Source: Pseudomonadota bacterium (GTDB lineage Bacteria > Pseudomonadota > Gammaproteobacteria > Burkholderiales > Burkholderiaceae_E). Taken from it: a stretch of DNA of 64,000 nucleotides. Of this stretch, positions 17,055-26,319 are shown piece after piece. The notes under the pieces were generated by a model. It was not told where the DNA came from, searched no databases, and saw nothing but the letters and a program-made list of their open reading frames with translations. Each line of letters starts with the position of its first letter. Position 1 is the stretch's first letter. The stretch is from the NCBI GenBank assembly GCA_029779435.1, contig JAKPAM010000047.1, positions 25,423 through 89,422 of the forward strand, written 5' to 3'. The translations under genes and the position numbers were made by a program.

Positions 17055-18061
17055 GCGAAGAACGCGTCGGCGCGCTGACCGAGTCGGTGCTGGCCTTCGG
17101 AGGCGGCGAGCATTTGTCGGGCGTATTGACACGGGTTAGCGGGCCGGCCTGCGTGCAGGGGGCCGGCATCGCCTCGATGTCGTCGCCGGAACGGGGCGGC
17201 CTGGGCGTGCTGCTGCTGAACGCGGGCGTCATCGCGCGCACCGGACCGCATCGCTTCAACGTGAAGCTGGCGCGCGCGCTGGCGAACCACGGGCTGCCGG
17301 TGCTGCGGTTCGACGTATCGGGGCAGGGCGACAGCGGCACGACGGCCGATGCGCTGCCGCAGTCACAACAAGTGACGAATGACATCGTCGGCGCGATCGA
17401 CGTAATGGAGCGCATGGCGGGTGTCGAGCAGGTGCTGATCGTCGGCCTGTGTTCGGGCGCGAACCAGGGATGGATCGCCGCGCTGGTCGATCCACGCATA
17501 GCCGGTCTGGTGATGATCGATCCGTTCGCGTATCCGACGGGAAAGACGCTGGCTAAGTATCATTGGCGCCGCATCCGGCTGCGCGGTGCGCGCGGGAATC
17601 TGTCGCTTGCCGGAAGGTCGCTGCGCAAGGCGGCTGGATATTTGTTGCAAGAGGTGTCTAGGCGTCTCAAGCAATCGAGCAATGTGTCGATGAGTGAGGA
17701 ATCCGACTACGAATCACGCCTGCCACTAAGCGAATATGTGCAAGGCATGCAACGGCTCGTCGACCGTGGTGTCAATCTATTGCTGATCTACACGGGATCA
17801 TGGTCTCGCCACTATAGTTATCCCGAGCAGTTTTCCGATCTTTTCGGCCCTTACCCTTTCGCCGCGCAAATCCAGTGCGAGTACGTCCCTCAGTTCGATC
17901 ACACGCTGACCTTGGTCTCGACCCAGCAAAAGATGATTCGTCGGATCGAATCGTGGATCGAACTCGTCCTGGCCCAGCACCAGCTGTCGCGGTCGGACCG
18001 GGTGCGCGTCGCGGCGTCCCGTCCGGCGTGCCCGACCGAGCTGCTGGCCGCCGGCCGATGA
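17051..18061 (+). CDS. Alpha/beta-hydrolase-fold protein, exosortase-A/EPS-associated type 1, copy 2
   Basis: A 336-residue paralogue of 14361-15260, with LLLNAGVIARTGPHRFNVKL, RFDVSGQGDS, an elbow GLCSG (Cys134) and FDHTLTLVST (His284). It is about 37 residues longer than copy 1, mostly at the N-terminus and in a middle insertion. The DNA between about 17540 and 17960 is visibly less G+C-rich than everything around it, using codons such as TTG, AGT, TAT and CTA that neighbours avoid. That points to a separate origin or recombination for this part. It overlaps the following glycosyltransferase gene as ATGA. Confidence 0.76.
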   Translation: MSEERVGALTESVLAFGGGEHLSGVLTRVSGPACVQGAGIASMSSPERGGLGVLLLNAGVIARTGPHRFNVKLARALANHGLPVLRFDVSGQGDSGTTADALPQSQQVTNDIVGAIDVMERMAGVEQVLIVGLCSGANQGWIAALVDPRIAGLVMIDPFAYPTGKTLAKYHWRRIRLRGARGNLSLAGRSLRKAAGYLLQEVSRRLKQSSNVSMSEESDYESRLPLSEYVQGMQRLVDRGVNLLLIYTGSWSRHYSYPEQFSDLFGPYPFAAQIQCEYVPQFDHTLTLVSTQQKMIRRIESWIELVLAQHQLSRSDRVRVAASRPACPTELLAAGR

Positions 18062-19461
18062 CGCAGGTTCCGACACGCGACGCGGGTCCGGTGGATTTCC
18101 GGCGGGACGTCTATTGCGTGTTGGGCCTGCCGTTCGATGCCGCCGGCACCGAGGCGGTGCTGGCGCGGCTGCGCGATGCGGCCGAGACGCGCACGCGCTG
18201 CGTGCTGACCACGCCCAACGTCAATTTCATCGCGGCCGCGATGCGCAACGAACGCTTTCGCGACGATGTGCTCAAGAGCGACCTGTGCGTGCCCGATGGC
18301 ATGCCGATCGTATGGCTGGCGTGGCTGTTGCGGATTCCGCTGCGCGATCGCGTCTCGGGGTCGGATTTGTTCGAGCGGCTGGCGCAGCCGGGCGCGTACA
18401 AGCCGATGCGCGTGTTCCTGTTCGGCGGACAGGGCGGCGTGGCCGCGCGGGCGCGCAAGCGGATCAACGAGCAGGTCGGCGGCGTGCATTGCGTCGGCTA
18501 CGTCGAGCCGGCCGTCGGGTCGGTCGACACGCTGAGCGATCCGGCGCTGATCGCGCGGATCAACGCGCAGCGCAGCGACTTCCTGATCCTGTCGCTGGGC
18601 GCCGAGAAGGCGCAGGCCTGGATCGAGCGCAATCTCGCCGCGCTGCAGCCGCCGATCATCAGCCACCTGGGGGCGGTGCTCAAGTTCGCGGCGGGCACGA
18701 TCCGGCGTGCGCCGCGGTGGGCGCAATCGATCGGACTCGAATGGGTCTGGCGGATGAAGGAAGAACCTCATCTGTGGCGGCGCTACTTCGACGACGGCCG
18801 TGCGCTGCTCGGCGTGCTGCTGCGTCGCCAACTGCCGCAGTTGCTGCGCGCCGCGTACTCGCGTCCCGGGCGCCAGGCGCCGGAGGTCGTCATCGAGACG
18901 CGCGTCGACGCGCGGATCCTGCGGTTGCGCGGCGCCTGGCGCGCGCCGGACCTGTTGCCGCTGCGCGAAGCCTTCGAGCAGGTCGCGGCGACGCGGCTGC
19001 GCGTGGGGCTGGACCTGTCGAAGGTCACGCACATGGACAGCGCGGCGATCGGCCTGCTGCTGCTGTTGCGCGGGCATTGCCTGCGGTTCGGATTGACGAT
19101 GCAGATCATCGGCGCGTCGGACGCGGTGACGCGGTGCTTCGATTTCCACTGCGTCGGATACCTGCTCGACACGATGGAATCGATCGCTCCGATCACGCGC
19201 GTGAACCTGGCCGCGTTCGTCGACAGCCGGATGCAGGTGCCGGCGGGCCCCGGCGACACGATGATGCGCACGGACGCCCGCACGTTGCCCGATGCGATGA
19301 CGGACGCGGTGGCGAATTCGACGCCGGCTGCGGTGGCTGGCGCGCCGGCCAGTCCGGTCGCGGGTCCGGTCGCCGCTCCGGCGGCCGAGGCATCGGCCGG
19401 CGCGGCCGCCGATGTCTCGGAACGCGCGCCGACGCCCGCCGAACGCGTATCCACGCGTTGA
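18058..19461 (+). CDS. WecG/TagA/CpsF glycosyltransferase fused to a C-terminal STAS domain
   Basis: Residues 15-250 are a WecG/TagA/CpsF (GT26) glycosyltransferase: TTPNVNFIAAAM, then PDGMPIVW with the conserved Asp80, then FGGQGGVA and SLGAEKAQAWIERN. These enzymes add a sugar such as ManNAc or ManNAcA to a polyprenyl-diphosphate-linked acceptor at the inner membrane. Residues about 285-375 are a STAS domain as in anti-sigma-factor antagonists and SulP carriers (RILRLRGAW, LDLSKVTHMDSAAIGLLL). The residue matching the phosphorylated SpoIIAA Ser58 is Ala329 (D327-S328-A329-A330). A low-complexity Ala/Pro tail ends the 467-residue protein. Bare WecG is about 245 residues, so the fusion is obvious. 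Confidence 0.88.
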   Translation: MTQVPTRDAGPVDFRRDVYCVLGLPFDAAGTEAVLARLRDAAETRTRCVLTTPNVNFIAAAMRNERFRDDVLKSDLCVPDGMPIVWLAWLLRIPLRDRVSGSDLFERLAQPGAYKPMRVFLFGGQGGVAARARKRINEQVGGVHCVGYVEPAVGSVDTLSDPALIARINAQRSDFLILSLGAEKAQAWIERNLAALQPPIISHLGAVLKFAAGTIRRAPRWAQSIGLEWVWRMKEEPHLWRRYFDDGRALLGVLLRRQLPQLLRAAYSRPGRQAPEVVIETRVDARILRLRGAWRAPDLLPLREAFEQVAATRLRVGLDLSKVTHMDSAAIGLLLLLRGHCLRFGLTMQIIGASDAVTRCFDFHCVGYLLDTMESIAPITRVNLAAFVDSRMQVPAGPGDTMMRTDARTLPDAMTDAVANSTPAAVAGAPASPVAGPVAAPAAEASAGAAADVSERAPTPAERVSTR

Positions 19462-19463
19462 CG

Positions 19464-20924
19464 ATGCACGCGGCCGACATGGACCAGGACTCCCCCGGAC
19501 GTTCGCTGGCGCGGCTGGCAGCCGTGCTGCTGCTCGGCTCCGTGCTGGGCGGGTTGGCGGTGATGCTGACCGGCCACCAGGGGCTCGATCCGATGATCGG
19601 GTTCGCGGTGCCGATCCTCGTGGGCGGGCTGTTCCTGCTGCTGACGCGTTTCGACTGGCTGCTGATCGCCGTGATGGTGACGCGCGCCTCGCTCGAACCG
19701 CTGCTGTCGGCGATCAAGGGCGGCTCCGAAGGCATGGGCCCGGGGGCGGCGATCAATGCGGTCGTGCTGATGCTCGGCGCGCTGTACCTGCTGCGCAAGC
19801 CGCGGGTGTTCGCGCGGCCGCACCTGCTGCTGTGGGGGCTGTTCCTGGCGCTGGCCTTCTCGGCCAGCCGCTATGCGCCCGACGTCGGCAAGGCCATTCG
19901 CTTGCTGATGGTCTACCTGACGTACTTCGCGATGTTCGCGATGCCGGTGGCGGTGATCGGCGATCGTGCCGATGCGCGGTTTTGGGTGCGCGTGCTTCTG
20001 GCCGCTTCGATCGTGCCGACGCTGGCGGGGCTGTTCGACATGGCCACCGGCGGCATCGCGCCCATCGATCCGGAACTGATGGATCCGAGCGAAGTGCTGG
20101 CGGGGATGCCCGAGTACACGGGCTTCCGGATCCAGGGCGCATTCACGCATCCGAACATCTTCGCGTTCTACCTGGTGACGCTGATCGCGACGATCCTTTA
20201 TGCGCTGCGGATCGGCGTGTTCACCGGGCGCCGGCGATGGCTGGGCGTCGCTTACCTGGCCGTGCAGGTCGCGCTGCTGGTGGCCACGCAGACGCGCGGT
20301 GCGTGGGCGGCCGCGGCGGTGGTGATGCTCGCCTACGGGATGTTCGTCGATCGGCGCCTGCTGTTGTGGGGCGCGATCGGCTGCATTCCGCTGTTCCTGG
20401 TGCCGGTCGTGCAGGACCGGATCCTGGATGTGCTGGGCTATGGTCCGCCGCGGCTCGACAATGCGTTGAACTCCTACCAATGGCGGCTGGCGATGTGGAA
20501 GTCGGCGTTGCCTTGGATCGCCGACCGCTGGCTGCTCGGCTGGGGGCTGGACTCGTATACCGAGTATTCGACGATCTTCTTCCCGCTCGAGTATCTGGTC
20601 GGCTTCGACGCGCACAACGTGTACGTGCAGCTCGCGTTCGAGATGGGTGTGCCCGGGGTGATCGCGTTCGTCTCGATCTTCGTCGGGCTGATCGTGATGG
20701 CGTTCACCTGGCGGCGGCGGCATCCGCTCGAGGCGGTGTTGCTGATCGCCCTGTCGATCGCCTACCTGATGGTCTGCTACTCGGACAACATGCATCGCTA
20801 CCTGATCTCGAACTGGTATACGTTCTTCTTCATGGGTCTGCTGGCGGCGCTGGCGACCGGCGGCGACCGGACCGAGGGCGGAGCCGGCGCCCCACAGCCG
20901 AAGCCGAGGGCGGCTACGCGATGA
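19464..20924 (+). CDS. O-antigen polymerase/ligase family integral membrane protein (Wzy/WaaL-like)
   Basis: A 486-residue polytopic protein with about eleven or twelve hydrophobic segments and the Wzy_C-type signature in the second half: TQTRGAWAA, a large periplasmic loop with WLLGWGLDSY, then HNVYVQLAFEMGVPG. Members either polymerise undecaprenyl-linked repeat units or ligate glycans to acceptors; the two activities cannot be told apart by sequence. The ATG at 19464 follows the previous stop by 2 bp. Together with the flippase and Wzc-like protein further on, a Wzx/Wzy-dependent pathway is the natural reading. Confidence 0.86.
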   Translation: MHAADMDQDSPGRSLARLAAVLLLGSVLGGLAVMLTGHQGLDPMIGFAVPILVGGLFLLLTRFDWLLIAVMVTRASLEPLLSAIKGGSEGMGPGAAINAVVLMLGALYLLRKPRVFARPHLLLWGLFLALAFSASRYAPDVGKAIRLLMVYLTYFAMFAMPVAVIGDRADARFWVRVLLAASIVPTLAGLFDMATGGIAPIDPELMDPSEVLAGMPEYTGFRIQGAFTHPNIFAFYLVTLIATILYALRIGVFTGRRRWLGVAYLAVQVALLVATQTRGAWAAAAVVMLAYGMFVDRRLLLWGAIGCIPLFLVPVVQDRILDVLGYGPPRLDNALNSYQWRLAMWKSALPWIADRWLLGWGLDSYTEYSTIFFPLEYLVGFDAHNVYVQLAFEMGVPGVIAFVSIFVGLIVMAFTWRRRHPLEAVLLIALSIAYLMVCYSDNMHRYLISNWYTFFFMGLLAALATGGDRTEGGAGAPQPKPRAATR

Positions 20925-22123
20925 AGATCGGTTATTTCACCAACCAGTATCCGAAGGTCAGCCACAGCTTCATCCGGCGCGAGATCCTGGCGGTCGAGCG
21001 CCAGGGGATGCGGGTCGAACGCTATGCGCTGCGCGGCTGGGACGCCGAGCTGGCCGACGTCGAGGACCTGTCCGAGCGCACGCGCACGCACTATCTGCTG
21101 CGCGACGGCATCCGGCCGCTGCTGGGGGCCGCGCTGGGCGAATGCCTGAACCACCCCGGCGCGTTCGCGCGCGCGGTCGTGGCGGCCGTGCGGCAGTGGC
21201 GCGGCGGCGATCGTTCACTGCCGCACAACCTGATCACGCTCGCCGAGGCCTGCCAACTCAAGGAATGGCTGCGCCGCGACGGCATCGAGCACCTGCACGT
21301 GCACTTCGCGACCAACGGCGCGCAAGTGGCGCGGCTGATGCGGCTGCTCGGCGGCCCGCCGTACAGCATGACCGTGCATGGACCCGAAGAGTGGGATGCG
21401 CCGAAGTCGCTGGGCCTGCTCGACAAGGTGCGCCAGTCGACATTCTCGATCGCGATCAGCAGCTTCACGCGGTCGCAGCTTTGCCGCTGGTCGCACCGCG
21501 ACGACTGGGACAAGATCGCCGTCGTGCATTGCGGGCTCGACGCGAGTTTCCAAGGGGCGCCGCCACCAGTCCCCGACAACCGCCGGCTCGTCTGTGTCGG
21601 TCGCCTGTGCGCCGAGAAGGCGCAGGTGTTGCTGGTCGCGGCGGTCGCGCAACTGGCCCGGCGCGGCATCGCGCTCGAACTGGTGCTGGCCGGCGACGGC
21701 GACATGCGCCCGCAGGTCGAGGCCGCCATCGCCGTGCACGGGCTCGGGCACTGCGTGCGGATCACCGGCTGGCTCAGCGGCGAGCAGGTGCGCGAAGAAC
21801 TGCTGGCCGCGCGCGCGATGGTGCTGCCCAGCTTCAACGAAGGGCTGCCCGTGGTCATCATGGAGGCCATGGCGGTGACGCGCCCGGTGATCAGCACCTA
21901 CGTGGCCGGCATTCCCGAACTCGTGCGCGACGGCCGCGACGGCTGGCTGGTGCCGGCCGGCTCGGTCGACGCGCTGGCGCAGGCGATCGAGCGCTGCCTG
22001 GCCACGCCGGTCGACGAGTTGCGGCGCATGGGGGCGCAGGGCCGCGAGCGTGTGCTCGGCCGCCATTCGGTCGACGAGGGCGCGCGGCGCATCGCGAGCC
22101 TGATCCGGGGGGGCCGGGCGTGA
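20921..22123 (+). CDS. Glycosyltransferase family 4
   Basis: A 400-residue GT-B enzyme. The N-terminal half begins MKIGYFTNQYPKVSHSFIRRE, typical of retaining family 4 enzymes in exopolysaccharide loci. The C-terminal nucleotide-sugar half has VGRLCAEKAQVLLV, LAGDGDMR and the E-x7-E motif (Glu307 and Glu315 in FNEGLPVVIMEAMA). It should extend the lipid-linked oligosaccharide on the cytoplasmic face. The start overlaps the polymerase gene's stop as ATGA and the stop overlaps the next gene as GTGA. Confidence 0.9.
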   Translation: MKIGYFTNQYPKVSHSFIRREILAVERQGMRVERYALRGWDAELADVEDLSERTRTHYLLRDGIRPLLGAALGECLNHPGAFARAVVAAVRQWRGGDRSLPHNLITLAEACQLKEWLRRDGIEHLHVHFATNGAQVARLMRLLGGPPYSMTVHGPEEWDAPKSLGLLDKVRQSTFSIAISSFTRSQLCRWSHRDDWDKIAVVHCGLDASFQGAPPPVPDNRRLVCVGRLCAEKAQVLLVAAVAQLARRGIALELVLAGDGDMRPQVEAAIAVHGLGHCVRITGWLSGEQVREELLAARAMVLPSFNEGLPVVIMEAMAVTRPVISTYVAGIPELVRDGRDGWLVPAGSVDALAQAIERCLATPVDELRRMGAQGRERVLGRHSVDEGARRIASLIRGGRA

Positions 22124-23433
22124 GCGTCGTCGCCACGCTGAGCGCCGTGCTGTCGCTGGCGGCGGCGCTGCTGTGCGTGCCGGCGGCGATGCTGCTGCTC
22201 GAAGTGCTGGCGGCGCTCGCGGCGATGCGGCGCGGTACGGTCGGTGTGGGCGGTGTGGGCGGCGTGGCGGGGGTCGATGCCGGCGTCGGCTCCGGCCCCG
22301 GCCCCGGCCCTGCCGGCGACGGGCTCGGTGACGATGATGCCGGGGCCCCCCGCGGCGCGGTCGCGGTCCTGATCCCCGCGCACGACGAGGCTGGTGGCAT
22401 CGGCGCGACGCTGGCGAGCGTGCGTGCGCAGTTGCGCGACGGGGACCGCCTGCTGGTCGTGGCCGACAACTGCACCGACGACACCGCGGCGGTCGCGCGC
22501 GCTGCCGGCGCCGAGGTCGTCGAGCGGCGCGATCCGCAGCGGCGTGGCAAAGGATATGCGCTGGATTTCGGCGTCCGCCACCTGGCGTCGTCGTCGTTCG
22601 CCGCCGCCCCCGTCGTGCTGATCGTCGATGCCGACTGCGAGGTCGGGCCCGGCGCCGTCGACGCGCTGGCACGTGCGTGCCGGCGTACCGGCCGGCCCGC
22701 GCAGGCCTGTTACCTGATGCACTATCCGCCGGCCGCTCGCACGCTGGGCGCGCGCATCGCCGAGTTCGCGTTCGTCGTCAAGAACCGCGTGCGACCGCTC
22801 GGGCTCGTCACGCTCGGCTGGCCGTGCCCGCTGCTGGGATCGGGGATGGCGTTTCCCTTCGCGCTGATCGTCGACGCGCCGTTGGCCAACGGCCACCTGG
22901 TCGAAGACATGAAACTGGGCGTGGACCTGAGCGCGCGCGGGCAGGGGCCGCTGTACGTGCCCCAGGCCCTGGTCACCAGCACGTTCCCGAGCAGCGAGCA
23001 GGGCCAGCGCACGCAGCGCGAGCGCTGGGAACACGGCCATCTGCAGACGATCGCCACGCAGATGCCGGCGCTGCTGCTGGCCGGGCTGCGGCGCGGCGAT
23101 CGCGGCGCGGTGGCGCTGGCTTTCGACCTGGCGATCCCGCCGCTGGCGCTGCTGGTGATGTCGACGGTGGCCGTCGCGCTGGCCGCGGCGCTCGCGTGGG
23201 CACTGGGCGGCGCCGCGCTGCCGGCGGGGCTGGCCGCGCTGGCGCTCGCGATGCTGGGCGGTGCCGTGCTGCTCGCGTGGCGGGCCGTGGCGCGCGAACT
23301 GCTGCCGTTCTCGATGCTGTGCCGCGTGCCCGGCTACGTGCTGGGCAAGCTGCCGCTGTATCGCGGTTTCATCGGCGCACGGCAGACGACGTGGGTGCGC
23401 TCCCGGCGCGACCACGAGCGGGACCAGCCGTGA
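22120..23433 (+). CDS. Membrane-bound glycosyltransferase family 2
   Basis: From a GTG start overlapping the previous stop, 437 residues. An N-terminal hydrophobic helix leads into a Gly/Val/Pro-rich low-complexity stretch (about 38-75). A GT2 GT-A domain follows: LIPAHDEAGGIGATL, DADCE (Asp170, Asp172), EDMKLG with candidate base Asp263, and the Q-x-x-R-W motif at 299-303. The C-terminal part has two or three membrane helices. This architecture resembles processive cellulose-synthase-like enzymes, but single-sugar transferases share it. The Gly-rich tract comes from repeated GGTGTGGGC units and may vary in length between strains. Confidence 0.87.
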   Translation: MSVVATLSAVLSLAAALLCVPAAMLLLEVLAALAAMRRGTVGVGGVGGVAGVDAGVGSGPGPGPAGDGLGDDDAGAPRGAVAVLIPAHDEAGGIGATLASVRAQLRDGDRLLVVADNCTDDTAAVARAAGAEVVERRDPQRRGKGYALDFGVRHLASSSFAAAPVVLIVDADCEVGPGAVDALARACRRTGRPAQACYLMHYPPAARTLGARIAEFAFVVKNRVRPLGLVTLGWPCPLLGSGMAFPFALIVDAPLANGHLVEDMKLGVDLSARGQGPLYVPQALVTSTFPSSEQGQRTQRERWEHGHLQTIATQMPALLLAGLRRGDRGAVALAFDLAIPPLALLVMSTVAVALAAALAWALGGAALPAGLAALALAMLGGAVLLAWRAVARELLPFSMLCRVPGYVLGKLPLYRGFIGARQTTWVRSRRDHERDQP

Positions 23434-23470
23434 TCGCGGCCGGTCGCGCGCGATCGCCGGGGCGTGCCTG

Positions 23471-24976
23471 ATGGCCATGGCCGGTTCGACGTCGCCCGGC
23501 GCGCAGGACGTGCGCAAGACGATCCTGTCGCTGGGCGCGGTCAACGCGCTGGACATGGTGCTGCAGGCCGCGCTGCCGATGCTGCTCGTGCGCCTGCTCG
23601 GCGACGAGGACTTCGGTGTCTATCGGACGCTGTGGCTGATCGTGACGACGGCGTTGTGCCTGCTGCCGATGGCGATGCCGACCAGCCTGTTCTACTTCCT
23701 GCCGCGATCGGCGGGCGCCGAGCGCAGCGCCTACCTGCTGCAGGCCGCGCTGACGATGGCCGGCGCCGCGCTGCTCGGCGGCGCGGCCGTGTTGCTGACG
23801 ACTGGCGGGCTGGACCTGCACGACGACCATCGCCTGCCGATCGCGGCGTTCGTCGCATTGTGGACGTTCGCATCGCTGCTCGATTCGCTGTTCAACGCGA
23901 TGCAGCGCGGTCCGACCCAGGCGCGCGTGAACCTGGTGTTCGCGCTGCTGCGTTTCGGTGCCGTGGCGGGCGTGGCGGCGGCCACGCATGCGATCGAGCC
24001 GGTACTGATCGCGCACCTGGCGTTCGGCGCGGCCAAGGCGCTGACCTGCGCGGCGCTGGTGGTGCGCAACGCGCGCGCGAACGGCGGCTGGCGGGCCGCC
24101 AGCATCGCGCGCTGGCGCGAGCAGTGCCGCTATGCGCTGCCGTTCGGCGGCTCCGCGGCCCTTTACCTGTTGCGCGCGCGGATCGACCAGTGGCTGGTCG
24201 CGTCGATGTTCTCGACCGCACAGTTCGGGCTGTACTCGGTCGCGGCGGTGTTCTCGCCGGTGCAGGGCCTGGTGCGGTCGACCGTCAGCAACGTCGTGCT
24301 GCCCGAGCTCAATCGCCTGCAGGCCCATGACGACGTCGAGCGGATGCTGGCGCTGAACCGCCGCGGCAACCTCGCTGTGTCGCTGCTGATGTTTCCGGTG
24401 CTGGCCTATCTGTTCGCGGCCGCCACGCCGTTGTTGACGCTGCTGTTCACCGCCGACTATCGCGGCGCGGCGCCGGTGGTGCGCTGGTATTGCGCGGCGC
24501 TGATGGTCGAGACGATCGAAGTGACGACGCTGCTGTACGCGTTTCGGCAGGGGCGGTTCCTGATCGCGTGGGACGGCGTGTTGCTGGTGGTCAGCGTGGC
24601 TGTCTGCGCGGCCGGTGCGCGGATGTTCGGCCTGTCGGGCGCCGCGCTGGGCGGACTGGTCGGCGGGGCGATCGCGCAGGCCGTCAGCCTGGCGCGCTGC
24701 GCGAAGCTGGCACGCGTGCCCGTGGCCGCGCTGCAACCGTGGGGGCTGTTCGGGCGCGTGCTGCTGGCCGCGGTGGGTGCGGGGCTGGTCGCTTATGGCG
24801 TGCTGGCCGTCATGGCGAACGTCTCCGGCGTCTCCGGCGCGCCGGGCATGCTCACGCTGGCGGTGGGCGCGTTGGCGTTTTGCGCCGCCTACTGGCTGGG
24901 GTTGCGCCTGTTGCGGATGGCGCCGGTCGTGCGCGACGTGATGGGCATCCGGATGGCCCGCCTGATGGGATTCTGA
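23471..24976 (+). CDS. Polysaccharide flippase / membrane export protein (Wzx-like, MOP superfamily)
   Basis: A 501-residue polytopic protein with about twelve to fourteen hydrophobic segments. It starts KTILSLGAVNALDMVLQAALP and has the RLLGDEDFGVYRTLW pattern of polysaccharide transporters, with ARIDQWLVASMFS mid-protein. Such proteins flip undecaprenyl-linked repeat units across the inner membrane. It starts 37 bp after the previous gene and is the last gene of the long plus-strand run; the next gene converges. An in-frame ATG two codons downstream is an alternative start. Confidence 0.85.
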   Translation: MAMAGSTSPGAQDVRKTILSLGAVNALDMVLQAALPMLLVRLLGDEDFGVYRTLWLIVTTALCLLPMAMPTSLFYFLPRSAGAERSAYLLQAALTMAGAALLGGAAVLLTTGGLDLHDDHRLPIAAFVALWTFASLLDSLFNAMQRGPTQARVNLVFALLRFGAVAGVAAATHAIEPVLIAHLAFGAAKALTCAALVVRNARANGGWRAASIARWREQCRYALPFGGSAALYLLRARIDQWLVASMFSTAQFGLYSVAAVFSPVQGLVRSTVSNVVLPELNRLQAHDDVERMLALNRRGNLAVSLLMFPVLAYLFAAATPLLTLLFTADYRGAAPVVRWYCAALMVETIEVTTLLYAFRQGRFLIAWDGVLLVVSVAVCAAGARMFGLSGAALGGLVGGAIAQAVSLARCAKLARVPVAALQPWGLFGRVLLAAVGAGLVAYGVLAVMANVSGVSGAPGMLTLAVGALAFCAAYWLGLRLLRMAPVVRDVMGIRMARLMGF

Positions 24977-25067
24977 ACGCGTGGCCGGGCTATCGAGAAC
25001 CTGCGGACGAGTCAGCCGCGCCCGCTCGTCGCGCCGGGCCAACGCCGCTCGAGCGCGTCCGGTGCGT

Positions 25068-25913
25068 TCACGGGTTCTGACGCGACATCGCGCGGCGGGC
25101 GTACTGCGACTTGCGCAGCCGGATCAACCGCGCCAGCAGCGGATGCAAGCCGTGCTTGCGCGCGATCCGCTCGTCTTCGCGAAAGCAGTCGAGCAAGCGG
25201 TTGGACGACAGGCCGCCGAGCCGGAAGCGGGCCAGCGGCGCGTCGACATAAGTGCCGCGCTGTCCGCTGCTGATCAGCCGCGCGACGAAGTCGTGGTCGG
25301 CCGCCAGCCGGAACGACAGGTCATAATCGCCGAGCCGTTCGTACACCGATCGCCTGACGAACAGCGCCGGATGCGGCAGCCCGATGTTCATCCGCCAGTC
25401 GCGGCCGAACCGGTCGCGGCGCCCGTCGATCCATTGGGTCTCGGCGCGCTGCACGCGTACCGGCCGCCCGTCTTCGTCCATGATCGTCAGGTCCGAGCAC
25501 ACGTAGTCGGCGCCGGTGCGCATGAGCGCGTCGGCCACGCGATGCAGCGCGCCGGGCTCGAGCACGTCGTCGGCGTTGATGATGCCGATGATCTCGCCAG
25601 TGGCGCGCGCGATGCCCTTGTTCATCGCGTCGTACAGGCCGCGATCCTTTTCGCAGACGTAGTCGGTGATCAGATCGCGGTGCCGCGCGACGATCTGCGG
25701 GGTGTCGTCGGTCGACAGCGCATCGACGACGATGTACTGCAGGCCCGCGACGCGTTGCTCGCGCACCGATGCGATCGTCTGTTCGATCGTGCCGGCGGCG
25801 TTGAAGACGGGCGTGATCATCGTGATCGACAACGGCGGCGCGTAAGCGGCGTCTTGCCGGTCATCGGCATCATGGGCGGAAAGGCGTGCGCGGGTCGTGG
25901 GCGAAGCAGACAT
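25068..25913 (-). CDS. Glycosyltransferase family 2 (WcaA-like)
   Basis: A soluble GT2 enzyme of 281 residues: ITMITPVFNAAGTIEQTI, VVDALSTDDT, then DRGLYDAMNKGIARATG and INADDVLEPG with the metal-binding acidic pair, then LPHPALFVRR. These features resemble the WcaA/colanic-acid type transferases. The frame is open to an ATG at 26093, but residues there look unrelated to the family, so the ATG at 25913 was chosen. It is convergent with the flippase gene and divergent from the acetyltransferase at 26320, but clearly belongs to the same polysaccharide locus. Confidence 0.86.
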   Translation of the reverse strand: MSASPTTRARLSAHDADDRQDAAYAPPLSITMITPVFNAAGTIEQTIASVREQRVAGLQYIVVDALSTDDTPQIVARHRDLITDYVCEKDRGLYDAMNKGIARATGEIIGIINADDVLEPGALHRVADALMRTGADYVCSDLTIMDEDGRPVRVQRAETQWIDGRRDRFGRDWRMNIGLPHPALFVRRSVYERLGDYDLSFRLAADHDFVARLISSGQRGTYVDAPLARFRLGGLSSNRLLDCFREDERIARKHGLHPLLARLIRLRKSQYARRAMSRQNP

Positions 25914-26319
25914 GGGAGTGGGTCCAGCGTGATCGGCACGGTGCCGCAGGTGCACCGCGCGGGTCGCGAGCAGAGCAGGCAGGCCGCTTATCGTGGTGGA
26001 GGCGGAAGTCGATGCGGTAATGAATGCGCAGCCGTATTCGAGATCGTTTTCGGTGTCGTATCGGGCGACGCACTGGGTCGTGCATCGGGACACGATTCAG
26101 CGAGTGTAAAGAAGCCCCGTGTCCCCGAGGTTGCGAAATGCAACATTCCGGTGAACTTCATCGTTGCGATCACGGGCCGGAGTTCGTGGCCATCACACTA
26201 CTCGACACGAAAAGGCCGGCGGATTCGCACGGTAGTCTTCCCCCATTCGGGGGACAATGGCGCGGACGAGCGCGTGGACGGCGCCATGGCGGGTCGGACA
26301 CAAAGCAAGAGAATTCGAT
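25914..26319. other. Divergent intergenic region between GT2 and acetyltransferase genes
   Basis: About 400 bp, less G+C-rich than its surroundings, expected to hold the promoters of both flanking genes. Two small palindromes are visible: GTTGC-GAAAT-GCAAC at 26130-26144 and TCCCCC-ATTC-GGGGGA at 26239-26254. The second lies about 65 bp before the acetyltransferase start and could be an operator or leader hairpin. No convincing -35/-10 pair was found by eye. Confidence 0.4.
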
